Positions 25,385 through 33,225 of a stretch of DNA of 64,000 bases are shown here, one piece after another. Source of the stretch: Edaphobacter lichenicola (GTDB taxonomy: Bacteria > Acidobacteriota > Terriglobia > Terriglobales > Acidobacteriaceae); assembly GCF_014201315.1 (NCBI RefSeq), contig NZ_JACHDY010000001.1, positions 372,001 to 436,000 of the forward strand, read 5' to 3'. Position numbers and translations under genes: made by a program. Under the pieces are notes generated by a model. That model ran no database searches, had not been told where the DNA came from, and saw nothing but the letters and a program-made list of their open reading frames with translations. The stretch's first letter is position 1. Each line of letters opens with the position of its first letter.

Positions 25385-26220
25385 GGAAGACCCTAAAGGT
25401 AGTTTCTTTTTTTAATTCTATCCAAAAACGTGCGCACAACGAGGTCCATATCTCGATAAGCCAGCCCTGTTGGATGTTGTTAGATAATAAAATTTCGAGC
25501 TATTTCTCAGTGGTAATCGCTCCGTTATTGGTGTTGCTTTTAAGCCTCCCCTCGCTGCACGCGCAGACCGAAGCGATCCATAAGTTGATTGAGCCAAAGC
25601 CTAATGTGGCTGCGGCGTCCTTGTCCTCTTATCTAGAGAGAGTGCGGGCGGAGAACTCCAACATCCAACCTGCGCCAGGATCTATCTGGACTGACAGTGG
25701 AAGGCTCACTCGCATCAATACGGATGTGAGGGCTATGCGGCCGCATGATCTGATTTCAGTTGTGGTCTCCGAGAGCCTCGTAGCGTCTACGGACGGCACG
25801 GTAAAGAACTCCAGAGCATCCAACGCCAGTTCCTCTATCTCTGGTTTAATTGGCGCTCTGCGTGCCGGTAATGCGCTGCAGAATTTGATCAACCAAACAT
25901 CCTCATCAGGACTTAATGCGCAGGGAACAAGTGCAACGAATTCGAGCTTGAGCACCACGTTTGGAGGACAAGTGATTGAGGTTCTTTCAAATGGAATGCT
26001 CGTGATAGAAGCCGCTCGACAGGTCGAATTTAGTCAACAGACACAGACGATCATTTTGAGAGGACTAGTCCGTCCCGAGGATATCTCTCAACAAAACCAA
26101 GTTCTATCGACAGCTATCTCTAGCCTCGAGCTAGAAGTGCGTGGGAAGGGAATTATCAACGATTACACCCATCGTCAAAATGCCCTGGTTCGTCTTTTGG
26201 AAAAAGTATTGATTTTTTAG
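25381..26220 (+). CDS. flgH: flagellar L-ring protein FlgH
   Basis: 279 residues. L-ring of the outer membrane, marked by SIWTDSGRLTRINTDVRAMRPHDLISVVV near residues 100-130, TTFGGQVIEVLSNGMLVIEAARQVEF and LRGLVRPEDIS. The signal is near residues 38-60 (SVVIAPLLVLLLSLPSLHAQ). There is no Cys after the hydrophobic part, so the usual FlgH lipoprotein anchor is absent. An ATG at 25474, closer to that signal, may be the true start. The ATG at 25381 overlaps the flgA stop. Confidence 0.92.
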   Translation: MRKTLKVVSFFNSIQKRAHNEVHISISQPCWMLLDNKISSYFSVVIAPLLVLLLSLPSLHAQTEAIHKLIEPKPNVAAASLSSYLERVRAENSNIQPAPGSIWTDSGRLTRINTDVRAMRPHDLISVVVSESLVASTDGTVKNSRASNASSSISGLIGALRAGNALQNLINQTSSSGLNAQGTSATNSSLSTTFGGQVIEVLSNGMLVIEAARQVEFSQQTQTIILRGLVRPEDISQQNQVLSTAISSLELEVRGKGIINDYTHRQNALVRLLEKVLIF

Positions 26221-26230
26221 CGAGGAACTC

Positions 26231-27406
26231 ATGCATGTTGACGACAAGCCAAAAAAAATAGAATTAAACAAAAACGTTATAAGGCCCTGGATCTCCTTTG
26301 CATGTCTATCGATTCTTTTTATTGCTTCGACTGTATATGCTCTTTCTTCTGATGCGTCAGCTTCTGAATCGAGGCAGGCGCGCATTAAAGATATAGCTTC
26401 AATCGAGGGTATTCGTGACAATCAATTGGTCGGATACGGCATAGTTGTTGGTCTACAAGGTACCGGCGATAGCCAGCAGACGACCTTTCCTGCACAGACG
26501 TTGGCGTCAACGTTGCTCCGTATGGGAGTCAGCGTACCTGCATCGGCGATTAGAGTACAAAATCTTGCCGCAGTCTTTGTTTCGGCTACGTTGCCGCCCT
26601 TCGCTCGTCCAGGTACCAAGCTGGATATTACGGTCTCTTCGGCAGGCGATGCGAGAAGCCTCGAAGGAGGGCTACTTCTCATGACTCCTCTCTATGGTTC
26701 GGACGGAAAAATATATGCACAAGCGCAAGGACCATTGGTGGTAGGGGGATATTCGATCAACGTTAATGGGAATGTAAAACAATATAATCACCCCAATACT
26801 GCAAGAGTACCTTTCGGGGCGATGGTAGAACGTGGTGTGCCGCTTGATTTGGAAGGAAGAAAGCAATTCTCAATATTGTTGAACGATGCTGACTTTCGAA
26901 GCGCAGAAGGGGTGGCGCTTGCGATCAATCACACGTTAGGACGACCTGCTGCGCATGTTCTCGATAGTCGGAGGATTGATCTGTTTGTGGCCGCGGGTGA
27001 AGAGGTTCCAGCCCTCCTGGCTCAGGTTGAGTCAATAGAAGTACCTGTCTTTCCTCGCGCAAAGGTGGTTGTCAACGAGCGCACGGGAACGGTAGTTATT
27101 GGTGGAACAGTTGTCTTGCAGCCGGTGTCGATTCTTCACGGTGGATTAGCCGTCAACGTTGTGAGCGAGTTTCAGGTATCACAACCAAATGCATTTTCTT
27201 CTGGTGGCACGACACAGGTCGTGCAGCAGACAAGAGTCGACGCTCAAGATAAGCCGGTCAACCGAATTGAGTTAAAGCAGGGAGCTACTGTGGATGACCT
27301 GGTTCGAAGCCTCCAGACAATAGGGGCCTCAGCGCGAGACGTTATCTCGATCCTTCAGGCGATGAAGTCTGCAGGAGCATTGGAAGCGGAGATCGAAGTC
27401 CTATGA
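26231..27406 (+). CDS. flgI: flagellar P-ring protein FlgI
   Basis: 391 residues. Periplasmic P-ring subunit. A signal follows a charged N-terminal stretch (WISFACLSILFIASTVYALSSDA), so the ATG may be a little too early. Family motifs: RIKDIASIEGIRDNQLVGYGIVVGLQGTGDS, NLAAVFVSATLPPFARPGTKLDITVSSAGDA, GGLLLMTPL and the C-terminal VDDLVRSLQTIGASARDVISILQAMKSAGAL. RBS GAGGA. It overlaps flgJ by four bases. Confidence 0.95.
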   Translation: MHVDDKPKKIELNKNVIRPWISFACLSILFIASTVYALSSDASASESRQARIKDIASIEGIRDNQLVGYGIVVGLQGTGDSQQTTFPAQTLASTLLRMGVSVPASAIRVQNLAAVFVSATLPPFARPGTKLDITVSSAGDARSLEGGLLLMTPLYGSDGKIYAQAQGPLVVGGYSINVNGNVKQYNHPNTARVPFGAMVERGVPLDLEGRKQFSILLNDADFRSAEGVALAINHTLGRPAAHVLDSRRIDLFVAAGEEVPALLAQVESIEVPVFPRAKVVVNERTGTVVIGGTVVLQPVSILHGGLAVNVVSEFQVSQPNAFSSGGTTQVVQQTRVDAQDKPVNRIELKQGATVDDLVRSLQTIGASARDVISILQAMKSAGALEAEIEVL

Positions 27407-27723
27407 AAATAGATTCAGATCTTTCAATCCCGACAGTTTCCGACGTACAAAGACAAAAACAAGCCAAGTTGGTGGATGCCGCACAACAATTTGAAGCGAC
27501 GATGTTACAGGAACTTCTAAAGCCAATGCAGCACGGGCAAAGTAGTTGGGGAGATGAGGAGAAGAAGGACGATTCTGCTTCCGACACGATGAGCAGCTTC
27601 GGGACGGAGTCTATTGCAAAAGCCATATCGAAGGGTGGCGGCTTCGGGATCGCTCGAAGCGTAGTCAAACAGGTCGCTCAAGAGCATCAACGACACTCAG
27701 AAAAGAAGACCTCCGGGTACTAA
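27403..27723 (+). CDS. flgJ: FlgJ-like rod-binding protein (no muramidase domain)
   Basis: 106 residues. The N-terminal FlgJ rod-binding module is seen in KLVDAAQQFEATMLQELLKPM near residues 20-40, followed by the SFGTESIAKAISKGGGFGIA segment. The C-terminal peptidoglycan hydrolase domain found in enterobacterial FlgJ is absent, as in many short FlgJ proteins. The start overlaps the flgI stop. Its stop codon is the first triplet of the sigma-28 promoter for flgM. Confidence 0.85.
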   Translation: MKIDSDLSIPTVSDVQRQKQAKLVDAAQQFEATMLQELLKPMQHGQSSWGDEEKKDDSASDTMSSFGTESIAKAISKGGGFGIARSVVKQVAQEHQRHSEKKTSGY

Positions 27724-27747
27724 AGTTTGTGGATTGGATGCCGATAT
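27721..27747 (+). promoter_or_regulatory. sigma-28 (FliA-type) promoter before flgM
   Basis: TAAAGTTT, then 11 bases, then GCCGATAT: -35 exact and -10 with seven of eight bases of the flagellar sigma consensus GCCGATAA. The first three bases are also the flgJ stop. It fits control of flgM-flgN-flgK-flgL as late flagellar genes, with the flgM start 24 bases after the -10. Confidence 0.8.
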
Positions 27748-27770
27748 AGTCATGTAGACGGAGGCTCATC

Positions 27771-28079
27771 ATGAGCTATACAAGTGGAATCGGCAGTCAA
27801 CAGACAACCAACGCGATCACTCCATCTGAGACGCAGCCGGTTGTAACCGTGAATGCGTCCGGGACCGTAGCCGATAAATCTGAAGCACTTAGCGCAACTG
27901 TCGGACACACCGACGAAGCGGCTTTGAGTTCAACAGGGGGCCTGGTATTTCAGTCTCTAGCGGCTTCCGATACGCGAACCGCGAAGGTTTCATCCTTGCA
28001 GGAAGCGATCGCCGCTGGAAGGTACACAGTGCCGTCGTCGGATGTGGCAGACAAAATCATACAGTCCTTACTGGAATAA
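27771..28079 (+). CDS. flgM: FlgM-like anti-sigma-28 factor
   Basis: 102 residues. The C-terminal third matches FlgM: a helix followed by VSSLQEAIAAGRYTVPSSDVADKIIQSLLE, the sigma-28-binding end. The N-terminal part is Ser/Thr/Ala-rich and probably disordered, as FlgM is before export. It inhibits FliA until the hook-basal body is complete. RBS GGAGG lies eight bases ahead of the ATG. It sits directly behind the sigma-28 promoter, a conventional negative loop. Confidence 0.85.
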   Translation: MSYTSGIGSQQTTNAITPSETQPVVTVNASGTVADKSEALSATVGHTDEAALSSTGGLVFQSLAASDTRTAKVSSLQEAIAAGRYTVPSSDVADKIIQSLLE

Positions 28080-28081
28080 CG

Positions 28082-28342
28082 ATGACGATTGATCAAACAG
28101 TGGCTGATGCACTCGATGAGACGATTAAGGCTCTCACCATTCTGGATCTGAATCGACTGCAAACCCTGGAAGAGCGAATCTCAGCGCTTGCGAAGTACAG
28201 CATCGTATGCAGCAAGGGTAGTCTTAGTTCAATTTTGGCAAAGAAGCATCTGCTTGAACTCATTCTTCAAAATTGTGAGTCGAATCTGGCTACACTTCAC
28301 CGCCTACACGGGAGAGACACGAGAGACCAATGGGCACACTAA
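28082..28342 (+). CDS. FlgN-like flagellar export chaperone (tentative)
   Basis: 86 residues, all helical (DALDETIKALTILDLNRLQTLEERISAL ... LLELILQNCESNLATLHRL). Its size, helical make-up and position between flgM and flgK match FlgN chaperones that guard FlgK and FlgL. FlgN is poorly conserved and this chain is shorter than the usual 130-140 residues, so the call leans on context. Its 3' end overlaps the flgK start by 13 bases. Confidence 0.6.
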   Translation: MTIDQTVADALDETIKALTILDLNRLQTLEERISALAKYSIVCSKGSLSSILAKKHLLELILQNCESNLATLHRLHGRDTRDQWAH

Positions 28343-29742
28343 CGTCATTATTGAATATAGCTAGTGAGGCTTTACTGGCCGATCAGGCTGCCCTGAACGC
28401 AACCGCCAACAACGTTGCGAATCAACTCACTCCTGGCTACACACGGGAGGTCGTGAGCTTCCAGTCGGGGGATTCAGTCTCTCTTAGCGGGCAAGCCCAG
28501 AGCTCAGGAGTCACCGCTACCGTTTCGTCACAGAGGGATCGCGTTCTCGAACAGCGTGTACAGCAGCAAACACAGACTACCTCGCAGAGCGCAGCGCTTC
28601 AAACTGCTTTGCAGCAGGTTGAAAACATATTCGGATTGACCTCGGCTTCAACGGGGTCGGGGGCCGTAGCGTCGTCTCAACTTGGCACTGCGATCAACGG
28701 ATTCTTTAGCTCTTTATCTTCCTTGGAAGCTAATCCGTCTGATACAGCAACACGACAGCAAGTACTAACTGCTGCTACCGCGTTAGCCGGCGCATTCAAC
28801 AGCGCATCGAGTCAGCTTTCGCAGATCTCTACCAGTCTTAATCAGCAAGTCAGCGGTGACGTCAGCCAGATAAACTCACTCACCTCCTCGATAGCCTCTC
28901 TTAATTCCAAGATCGCCAGCACCAGCCCGAATGGAGATGCCGGCAGTCTCGAAGACCAGCGGCAAGAGGATATCGATCAACTGTCTCAGCTCGTTGGGTT
29001 GGACCAAATTTCAACTTCACAGAACGGCATTTCTCTGACAACCAGCGGCGGAGCAGTTTTGGTTAGCGGTGATCAGTCCTTTCAAGCGAGCACGACACAG
29101 GTAGCAGGCAACACAGACGTCCTGGCAGGGGACCCTCCTCAGGACGTGACTTCAAACCTCAGCGGCGGAGACCTGGGTGGAGCATTGCAAGCGAGGGATC
29201 AGTACTTGCCGACTTATTCCGCGGCGTTAGATAACTTAGCCTTTTCCCTTGGAACTGCAGTCAATCAGCAGAACAAGCTAGGAGTTGACAGTAGCGGGAA
29301 CCCAGGACTGGCGATCTTCAGCCTGCCGGGCAGTGCGACTGGTTCTGCTGCAACGATCGCAGTTTCGGCAACCTCTCCTGGGGCCGTAGCGGCTGCCTCT
29401 GCTGGAGAGGGGTCTTCGGGCAACGGCAATGCTACTACTCTCGCCGATCTTTCCACGACCAATGTGGTCGGGAGCCAGACGGCCACAGGTTTCCTCGCTT
29501 CGTTCCTCGATCAGGTTGGCAGCGATGCTTCGAGCGTGACCACGGAGAATGCGACGCAGCAGGCTACGCTCACCCAGCTTACGTCGCAACGCAATTCGCT
29601 CTCGAGTGTATCGTCCGACGAAGAAGCATCGAATCTAACGCAATATCAGCGCTCCTATCAAGCGGCGTCTCAGGTGTTCTCGATCGTTAACGCCCTGATG
29701 GCGAGCGCAATCAATCTTGGTGAACAGACTACAGTGACCTAA
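28330..29742 (+). CDS. flgK: flagellar hook-filament junction protein FlgK (HAP1)
   Basis: 470 residues. Family N terminus with NIASEALLADQAALNATANNVANQLTPGYTREVVSF; centre with SASTGSGAVASSQLGTAINGFFSSLSSLEANPSDTATRQQVL; and C-terminal QYQRSYQAASQVFSIVNALMASAINLG coiled helix. The protein connects hook and filament and is exported by the flagellar system. Composition is nearer to neutral than in the left part of the cluster. Cotranscribed with flgM, the FlgN-like gene and flgL. Confidence 0.94.
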   Translation: MGTLTSLLNIASEALLADQAALNATANNVANQLTPGYTREVVSFQSGDSVSLSGQAQSSGVTATVSSQRDRVLEQRVQQQTQTTSQSAALQTALQQVENIFGLTSASTGSGAVASSQLGTAINGFFSSLSSLEANPSDTATRQQVLTAATALAGAFNSASSQLSQISTSLNQQVSGDVSQINSLTSSIASLNSKIASTSPNGDAGSLEDQRQEDIDQLSQLVGLDQISTSQNGISLTTSGGAVLVSGDQSFQASTTQVAGNTDVLAGDPPQDVTSNLSGGDLGGALQARDQYLPTYSAALDNLAFSLGTAVNQQNKLGVDSSGNPGLAIFSLPGSATGSAATIAVSATSPGAVAAASAGEGSSGNGNATTLADLSTTNVVGSQTATGFLASFLDQVGSDASSVTTENATQQATLTQLTSQRNSLSSVSSDEEASNLTQYQRSYQAASQVFSIVNALMASAINLGEQTTVT

Positions 29743-29792
29743 GAAGACGCGGCACTCTTCGACCCTAACTAACTATCAATCAGGAGCGCATC

Positions 29793-30695
29793 TTGCGAGT
29801 AGATCCGACTTATCTCAGCAGCCTGACCGGGGCACTCAACCAGTCCAGTTCCACGATCAACAACCTGACCTCCGAGCTATCAAGCGGATTGAGTATCCAA
29901 TCGCTTCAGGACAACCCGGTTGCTGTCGCGCAGAGCGCCCTCCTGGCCAGTCAGATCGAACAAGCGGACACGTTCGTTCAATCAGCTACCGGGGTGGGAT
30001 CGAGGCTGCAGGTTGCCGACTCGACTTTGGGCGACGTGGTGACACAGATCAATCAGGCGCTCTCGCTCGCGGTGCAGGGCAACAACGGCACACAGAACAC
30101 ATCGAACAACGCCAGCGTCGCTCAAGCGCTCAGCGGGATTCTCACTGAAGTGGTCTCGCTGGCGAATACCAGTTATCAAGGGCAATATCTCTTCAGCGGT
30201 AGCCAGGGGTCGGTCCAGCCTTTTACGCTCAATACCGCCGCCGTTCCACCGACAGCTACCTACGCCGGCGACACCAATGTGCAAACCGTCGAGGTGCCAG
30301 GCGGACAAAAGCTTCCAATCAATCTGCCGGGCTCCTCTGTCTTCGGTTCGGGGGCCACCGGGATTGTTGGCGCACTGAGTCAGTTGATCGGCGATATCTC
30401 GAGTGGCGCCTCGACCGCTAGCATCACGACCGATACGGCCGCCCTCACCACAGCTCTTGGTCAGCTGTCTGATCAGCGGCAAACACTCGACAGCTCTTTG
30501 AGCCGACTCAACTCCGCCAGTACCTTTGCGCAGACCAGTGAAAGTCAGCTTCTTGTGGCGCAGAGCACTTTGGTTTCGGCGAATCCCGAGCAGGTGGCAA
30601 CGCAGCTTTCGGCTGCCGAAACTCAACATCAGGCGCTGCTCAGCGTCATCAGTAACCTGGGAAACCAGGAGGACCTCTTTCAGCGTATGAGATAA
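29793..30695 (+). CDS. flgL: flagellar hook-associated protein FlgL (HAP3)
   Basis: 300 residues, flagellin-like. Flagellin-type helices at the N terminus (SLTGALNQSSSTINNLTSELSSGLSIQSLQDNPVAVAQSALL) and C-terminal counterpart (TSESQLLVAQSTLVSANPEQVATQLSAAETQHQALLSVISN). It differs from flagellin by a short central domain and the last-gene position after flgK. The start is TTG with AGGAG six bases ahead. The rightmost gene of this flagellar cluster, with no flagellin gene after it. Confidence 0.92.
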   Translation: MRVDPTYLSSLTGALNQSSSTINNLTSELSSGLSIQSLQDNPVAVAQSALLASQIEQADTFVQSATGVGSRLQVADSTLGDVVTQINQALSLAVQGNNGTQNTSNNASVAQALSGILTEVVSLANTSYQGQYLFSGSQGSVQPFTLNTAAVPPTATYAGDTNVQTVEVPGGQKLPINLPGSSVFGSGATGIVGALSQLIGDISSGASTASITTDTAALTTALGQLSDQRQTLDSSLSRLNSASTFAQTSESQLLVAQSTLVSANPEQVATQLSAAETQHQALLSVISNLGNQEDLFQRMR

Positions 30696-30952
30696 GTGGA
30701 CTTCGGCACTCCGTCCCGCTGCACGATGATGCGAGCAGTTTCCTGGCCGCGTAGGCGGGACGTTTGGAGTTATCTTGTTCAGGAGCCTGGACTTTGTGTA
30801 CTACCCCTCCCCTCTGTACCCGTTAATTGATAAAGTATCTGTTTTCATGCGTTTGCGGTCTATTTAGAGTGCAAAGTGTTCATTATAAATGGCTTGCTGC
30901 TAAAGTATTCAATCCAGGCGACTTGCCGGCTTAAACGCGTCGGAGACATAAA

Positions 30953-30978
30953 GAAGCCCCGATTCCGTTCGGGGCTTC
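30953..30978 (+). terminator. rho-independent terminator after flgL
   Basis: Nine-base arms GAAGCCCCG and CGGGGCTTC with an eight-base loop. The following run is only moderately T-rich. It lies about 260 bases after the flgL stop and could end a long flgL transcript. Confidence 0.65.
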
Positions 30979-31189
30979 CTCACAATGTGTCCTAATTCAA
31001 GTATAGCTGATTGGGTATGACCAATACGCCACGCGTATGTAACTGTACAGATTGGAGTTGGGAGGTTTTGGGGGTTGACAGAACTTTGCAGGGGTGAGCG
31101 GTTTGCCTGCGATTGCTCTTGAACTGGCAACTGTCGCTTTTTGCCTGAGTTTAGAAAGAAGTAGTTGTCATGGCCTGTGGCTGGACGAT

Positions 31190-31295
31190 AGAGGAGACAA
31201 AAGAAGAGGGCAACGGCAAATGCTACGACGACGGCAACCGCGACCGCAGATTCCCTTCGGGAGATGACAACAAAAGAACAGGCAACGACAGAACA
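31190..31295. repeat. dispersed repeat related to that at 12.5 kb
   Basis: Shares (in opposite orientation) the GACGGCAACCGC / CAGATTCCCTTCGGG and GATGACAACAAAAG type words with the lysA-downstream repeat. The copies have diverged. No coding function assigned. Confidence 0.4.
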
Positions 31296-31335
31296 TCTCT
31301 GAGGGAGTGCCTATACTTTAGTGTTGAGGACTCCT

Positions 31336-31563
31336 ATGGGCGAAGAGATCAGATTTCTCTGGAACGCGACGCGCGGTAACAGATTGAGGCCGTGGCGAAG
31401 CCCGTATCTGCGATGGAGACTCGAGACCTATTCGGGCCAACGTGCGGATACCGTGCGCGCGCTCGATTTCTGGAACCTGTTCTGGAAAGAAAAAAGACAA
31501 CTGTTTCGATTTCTTCGCTGGACGCGAGAGATCAAAAGCTACACCGAATCCAAGAACAAATAG
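31336..31563 (+). CDS. small conserved-looking hypothetical protein
   Basis: 75 residues, strongly basic and aromatic: MGEEIRFLWNATRGNRLRPWR, then SPYLRWRLETYSGQ, DFWNLFWKEKRQLFRFLRWT. The pattern of Trp/Arg at regular spacing looks like a genuine fold. The function is not known. The ATG start is used; a GTG five codons earlier is possible. It lies 640 bases downstream of flgL and precedes a REP-like inverted pair. No operon partner. Confidence 0.55.
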   Translation: MGEEIRFLWNATRGNRLRPWRSPYLRWRLETYSGQRADTVRALDFWNLFWKEKRQLFRFLRWTREIKSYTESKNK

Positions 31564-31656
31564 ACGACGGGAGATAGCAGGATCTTCCAGTGTTGTGTCT
31601 CGGAAGTTCACAGCATATTTCCGACCGTAATCTGTTCGCCAACCGGACATACAGCA

Positions 31657-31711
31657 GATCCTTCGACTGCGTTTGGCACAAAAACGCGCCAAACTTCGCT
31701 CAGGATGACAC
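31657..31711. repeat. REP-like inverted pair
   Basis: GATCCTTCG at the left and CGCTCAGGATGAC at the right flank GCGTTTGGC...GCGCCAAAC, which form a hairpin with each other. The outer words match the dispersed word seen at 18561 and 20157. Typical structure of a bacterial interspersed palindromic sequence. Confidence 0.6.
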
Positions 31712-31833
31712 CCTGTTTATGCAACGAACTTTAGAGACGGGACACCGTATCCGTGGTTTCAAAGTGTGACTTTTACTTTTATTTGACAACTCACGATGGC
31801 AAAGAAGCTCGATGAATTGGATATGATGGAGTT

Positions 31834-32523
31834 ATGAGTGAGTGGATCAAGCTGAAGGCAAAAGACGGTCATGAGTTGAGTGCGTATGTTGCGCGGCCCA
31901 TTGGAGAAGCGGTTGGGGTTCTGATTCTTGTGCAGGAGATCTTTGGCGTCAACGCCCACATTCGCAGCGTGGCCGATGGGTATGCCAAAGATGGGTTTCT
32001 GGTGGTTGCGCCTGCGATCTTTGACCGGTTCGAGCCTGGCGTAGATCTGACGTACCAGCCCGAGGATATGAAACGGGCCTATAACTTTTATGGCATGTTG
32101 AAGCCTGAGCCGACGCTGATGGACGTGGCTGCGGCGTATGAGTGGGCGAAGAAGGCCGGGAAGAAGATTGGTGTCATCGGCTATTGTTACGGCGGGCTGA
32201 CCAGCTGGCTGGTGGCTACGCGCGGCAAAGACTACGGGATGCAGCCTTCCTGCTGCGTCGGCTACTATGCGGGCGGCGTTGGATCGGTGGCAAAAGAAGA
32301 TCCGAGCTGTCCGGTGATGTTGCACTTTGGAGCGAATGATAGCCACATTGGGAAGGATCAGGTGGATGCGGTTCGTTCGGCTCATCCTGAGGTGAAGATC
32401 TTCATCTACGAAGGGGCGGGGCATGCCTTTAACCGTGACGCCGATCCGAGCAGTTACCACGCTGCCTCGGCTAAGCTGGCGCGGGAGCGTTCGCTCGAGT
32501 TTTTGAAGACGCATCTCGCTTAA
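31834..32523 (+). CDS. dienelactone hydrolase family protein
   Basis: 229 residues. Cytosolic alpha/beta hydrolase of the DLH family; the catalytic triad is Cys in GVIGYCYGG near residue 118, Asp in GANDSHIG near 169 and His in GAGHAFNRD near 200. Cys in place of Ser in the elbow is a DLH mark. Substrate is unknown because no aromatic-degradation cluster adjoins. A second, diverged DLH protein is encoded at 39565-40350. Codons here prefer G/T endings, the opposite of the left third of the window. Confidence 0.88.
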   Translation: MSEWIKLKAKDGHELSAYVARPIGEAVGVLILVQEIFGVNAHIRSVADGYAKDGFLVVAPAIFDRFEPGVDLTYQPEDMKRAYNFYGMLKPEPTLMDVAAAYEWAKKAGKKIGVIGYCYGGLTSWLVATRGKDYGMQPSCCVGYYAGGVGSVAKEDPSCPVMLHFGANDSHIGKDQVDAVRSAHPEVKIFIYEGAGHAFNRDADPSSYHAASAKLARERSLEFLKTHLA

Positions 32524-32642
32524 AGTTTCCTGAAAATCGTTCGCATCGATGGCGGCCGTGGATTGCCCGGTTTCGCCAGCGGTGCTATCCTTATGTGGAC
32601 ACTAAGAGTGAATTAGAAAGAAGATTAGGAGTAGAAACAGCT

Positions 32643-32909
32643 GTGTTGGCATCCGCTAAAAAGACAGACATTATTGAGAAGTTCCGCACGCACGACTCAG
32701 ATACCGGGAGTCCAGAGGTTCAGATCGCTATTTTGAGCGAGCGTATTGGCGAGTTGACGGAACACTTCAAGGCACACAAGAAGGACCACGGATCGCGTCG
32801 CGGGCTTCTGATGCTTGTGAGCAAGCGTCGCCGTTTGCTTGATTACCTGAAGAAATGTGACGCGGACCGTTATCGTGAGGTCATCGGCAAACTCGGAATC
32901 CGCAAGTAA
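32643..32909 (+). CDS. rpsO: 30S ribosomal protein S15
   Basis: 88 residues from a GTG that gives the canonical [14 protein letters not shown]. Signature stretches: [49 protein letters not shown] and the end [12 protein letters not shown]. An AGGAG lies 11 bases ahead. A GTG further upstream (32595) would add 16 residues not found in S15. It precedes pnp, as in very many bacteria. S15 binds 16S rRNA and, in E. coli, represses its own mRNA. Confidence 0.95.
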   Translation: MLASAKKTDIIEKFRTHDSDTGSPEVQIAILSERIGELTEHFKAHKKDHGSRRGLLMLVSKRRRLLDYLKKCDADRYREVIGKLGIRK

Positions 32910-33225
32910 CCGCATCATCCCCGGAGAAACCGTTCAAACTATGGGAGCATACACGGCCCGTTCTCATTCGGCTGGCAACTTCGTGCAAGGTCCAGTAAGA
33001 CCTTGTCGCCGGGGTTGCTGACGATGGGACGCCACGGTGGTGTGTCTATGGTCTTCGACTCACGCGGGTGCTGGTCCATGAACGAGTCCACGAACAACCT
33101 ATTCCAGCGCAGCTTGCTGGCGGCTTACTAGTCGCCAGCGTCGAGCTGCGCTTTTTCGCGCCCGATCAATGGATGTCGCGATTCAAGCTTATTAATTCGA
33201 TAGAACACGAGAGAAGAGAGGCAAC
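32910..33225 (+). ncRNA. structured rpsO-pnp intergenic region (candidate leader or small RNA)
   Basis: Contains a perfect stem CAAGGTC / GACCTTG with a six-base loop (32986-33005) and a long second hairpin at 33107-33151 that is followed by TTTTT. In E. coli this interval holds the RNase III target that controls PNPase. No known RNA family was recognised, so function here is inferred from place and structure. Confidence 0.4.
33107..33156 (+). terminator. strong terminator between rpsO and pnp
   Basis: GCGCAGCT and AGCTGCGC close the outer stem; GCTGGCGG and TCGCCAGC the inner one; CTTTTT follows. It lies 70 bases ahead of the pnp start, so it could end rpsO transcripts or act as an attenuator or processing site for pnp. 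Confidence 0.75.

Larger units (their letters stand above)
30696..31335. other. gene-free region after flgL
   Basis: About 640 bases. Contains a long-range palindrome (CGTCCCGC near 30707 with GCGGGACG near 30756), a less GC-rich stretch around 30790-30900, the terminator at 30953-30978, and a repeat-like segment from about 31190 to 31290 rich in GACGGCAACCGC-type words that relates to the repeat after lysA. A 69-residue open frame over the last part is low-complexity and not reported. Confidence 0.5.

Noticed and set aside
31170..31379. 69-residue open frame before the small protein gene
   Set aside because: Lies in a dispersed repeat and has no protein-like pattern.
22000..32000. Calling a replication origin outright
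   Set aside because: The strand composition fits, but I found no TTATCCACA-type boxes and no dnaA or dnaN, so it is kept as a finding only.
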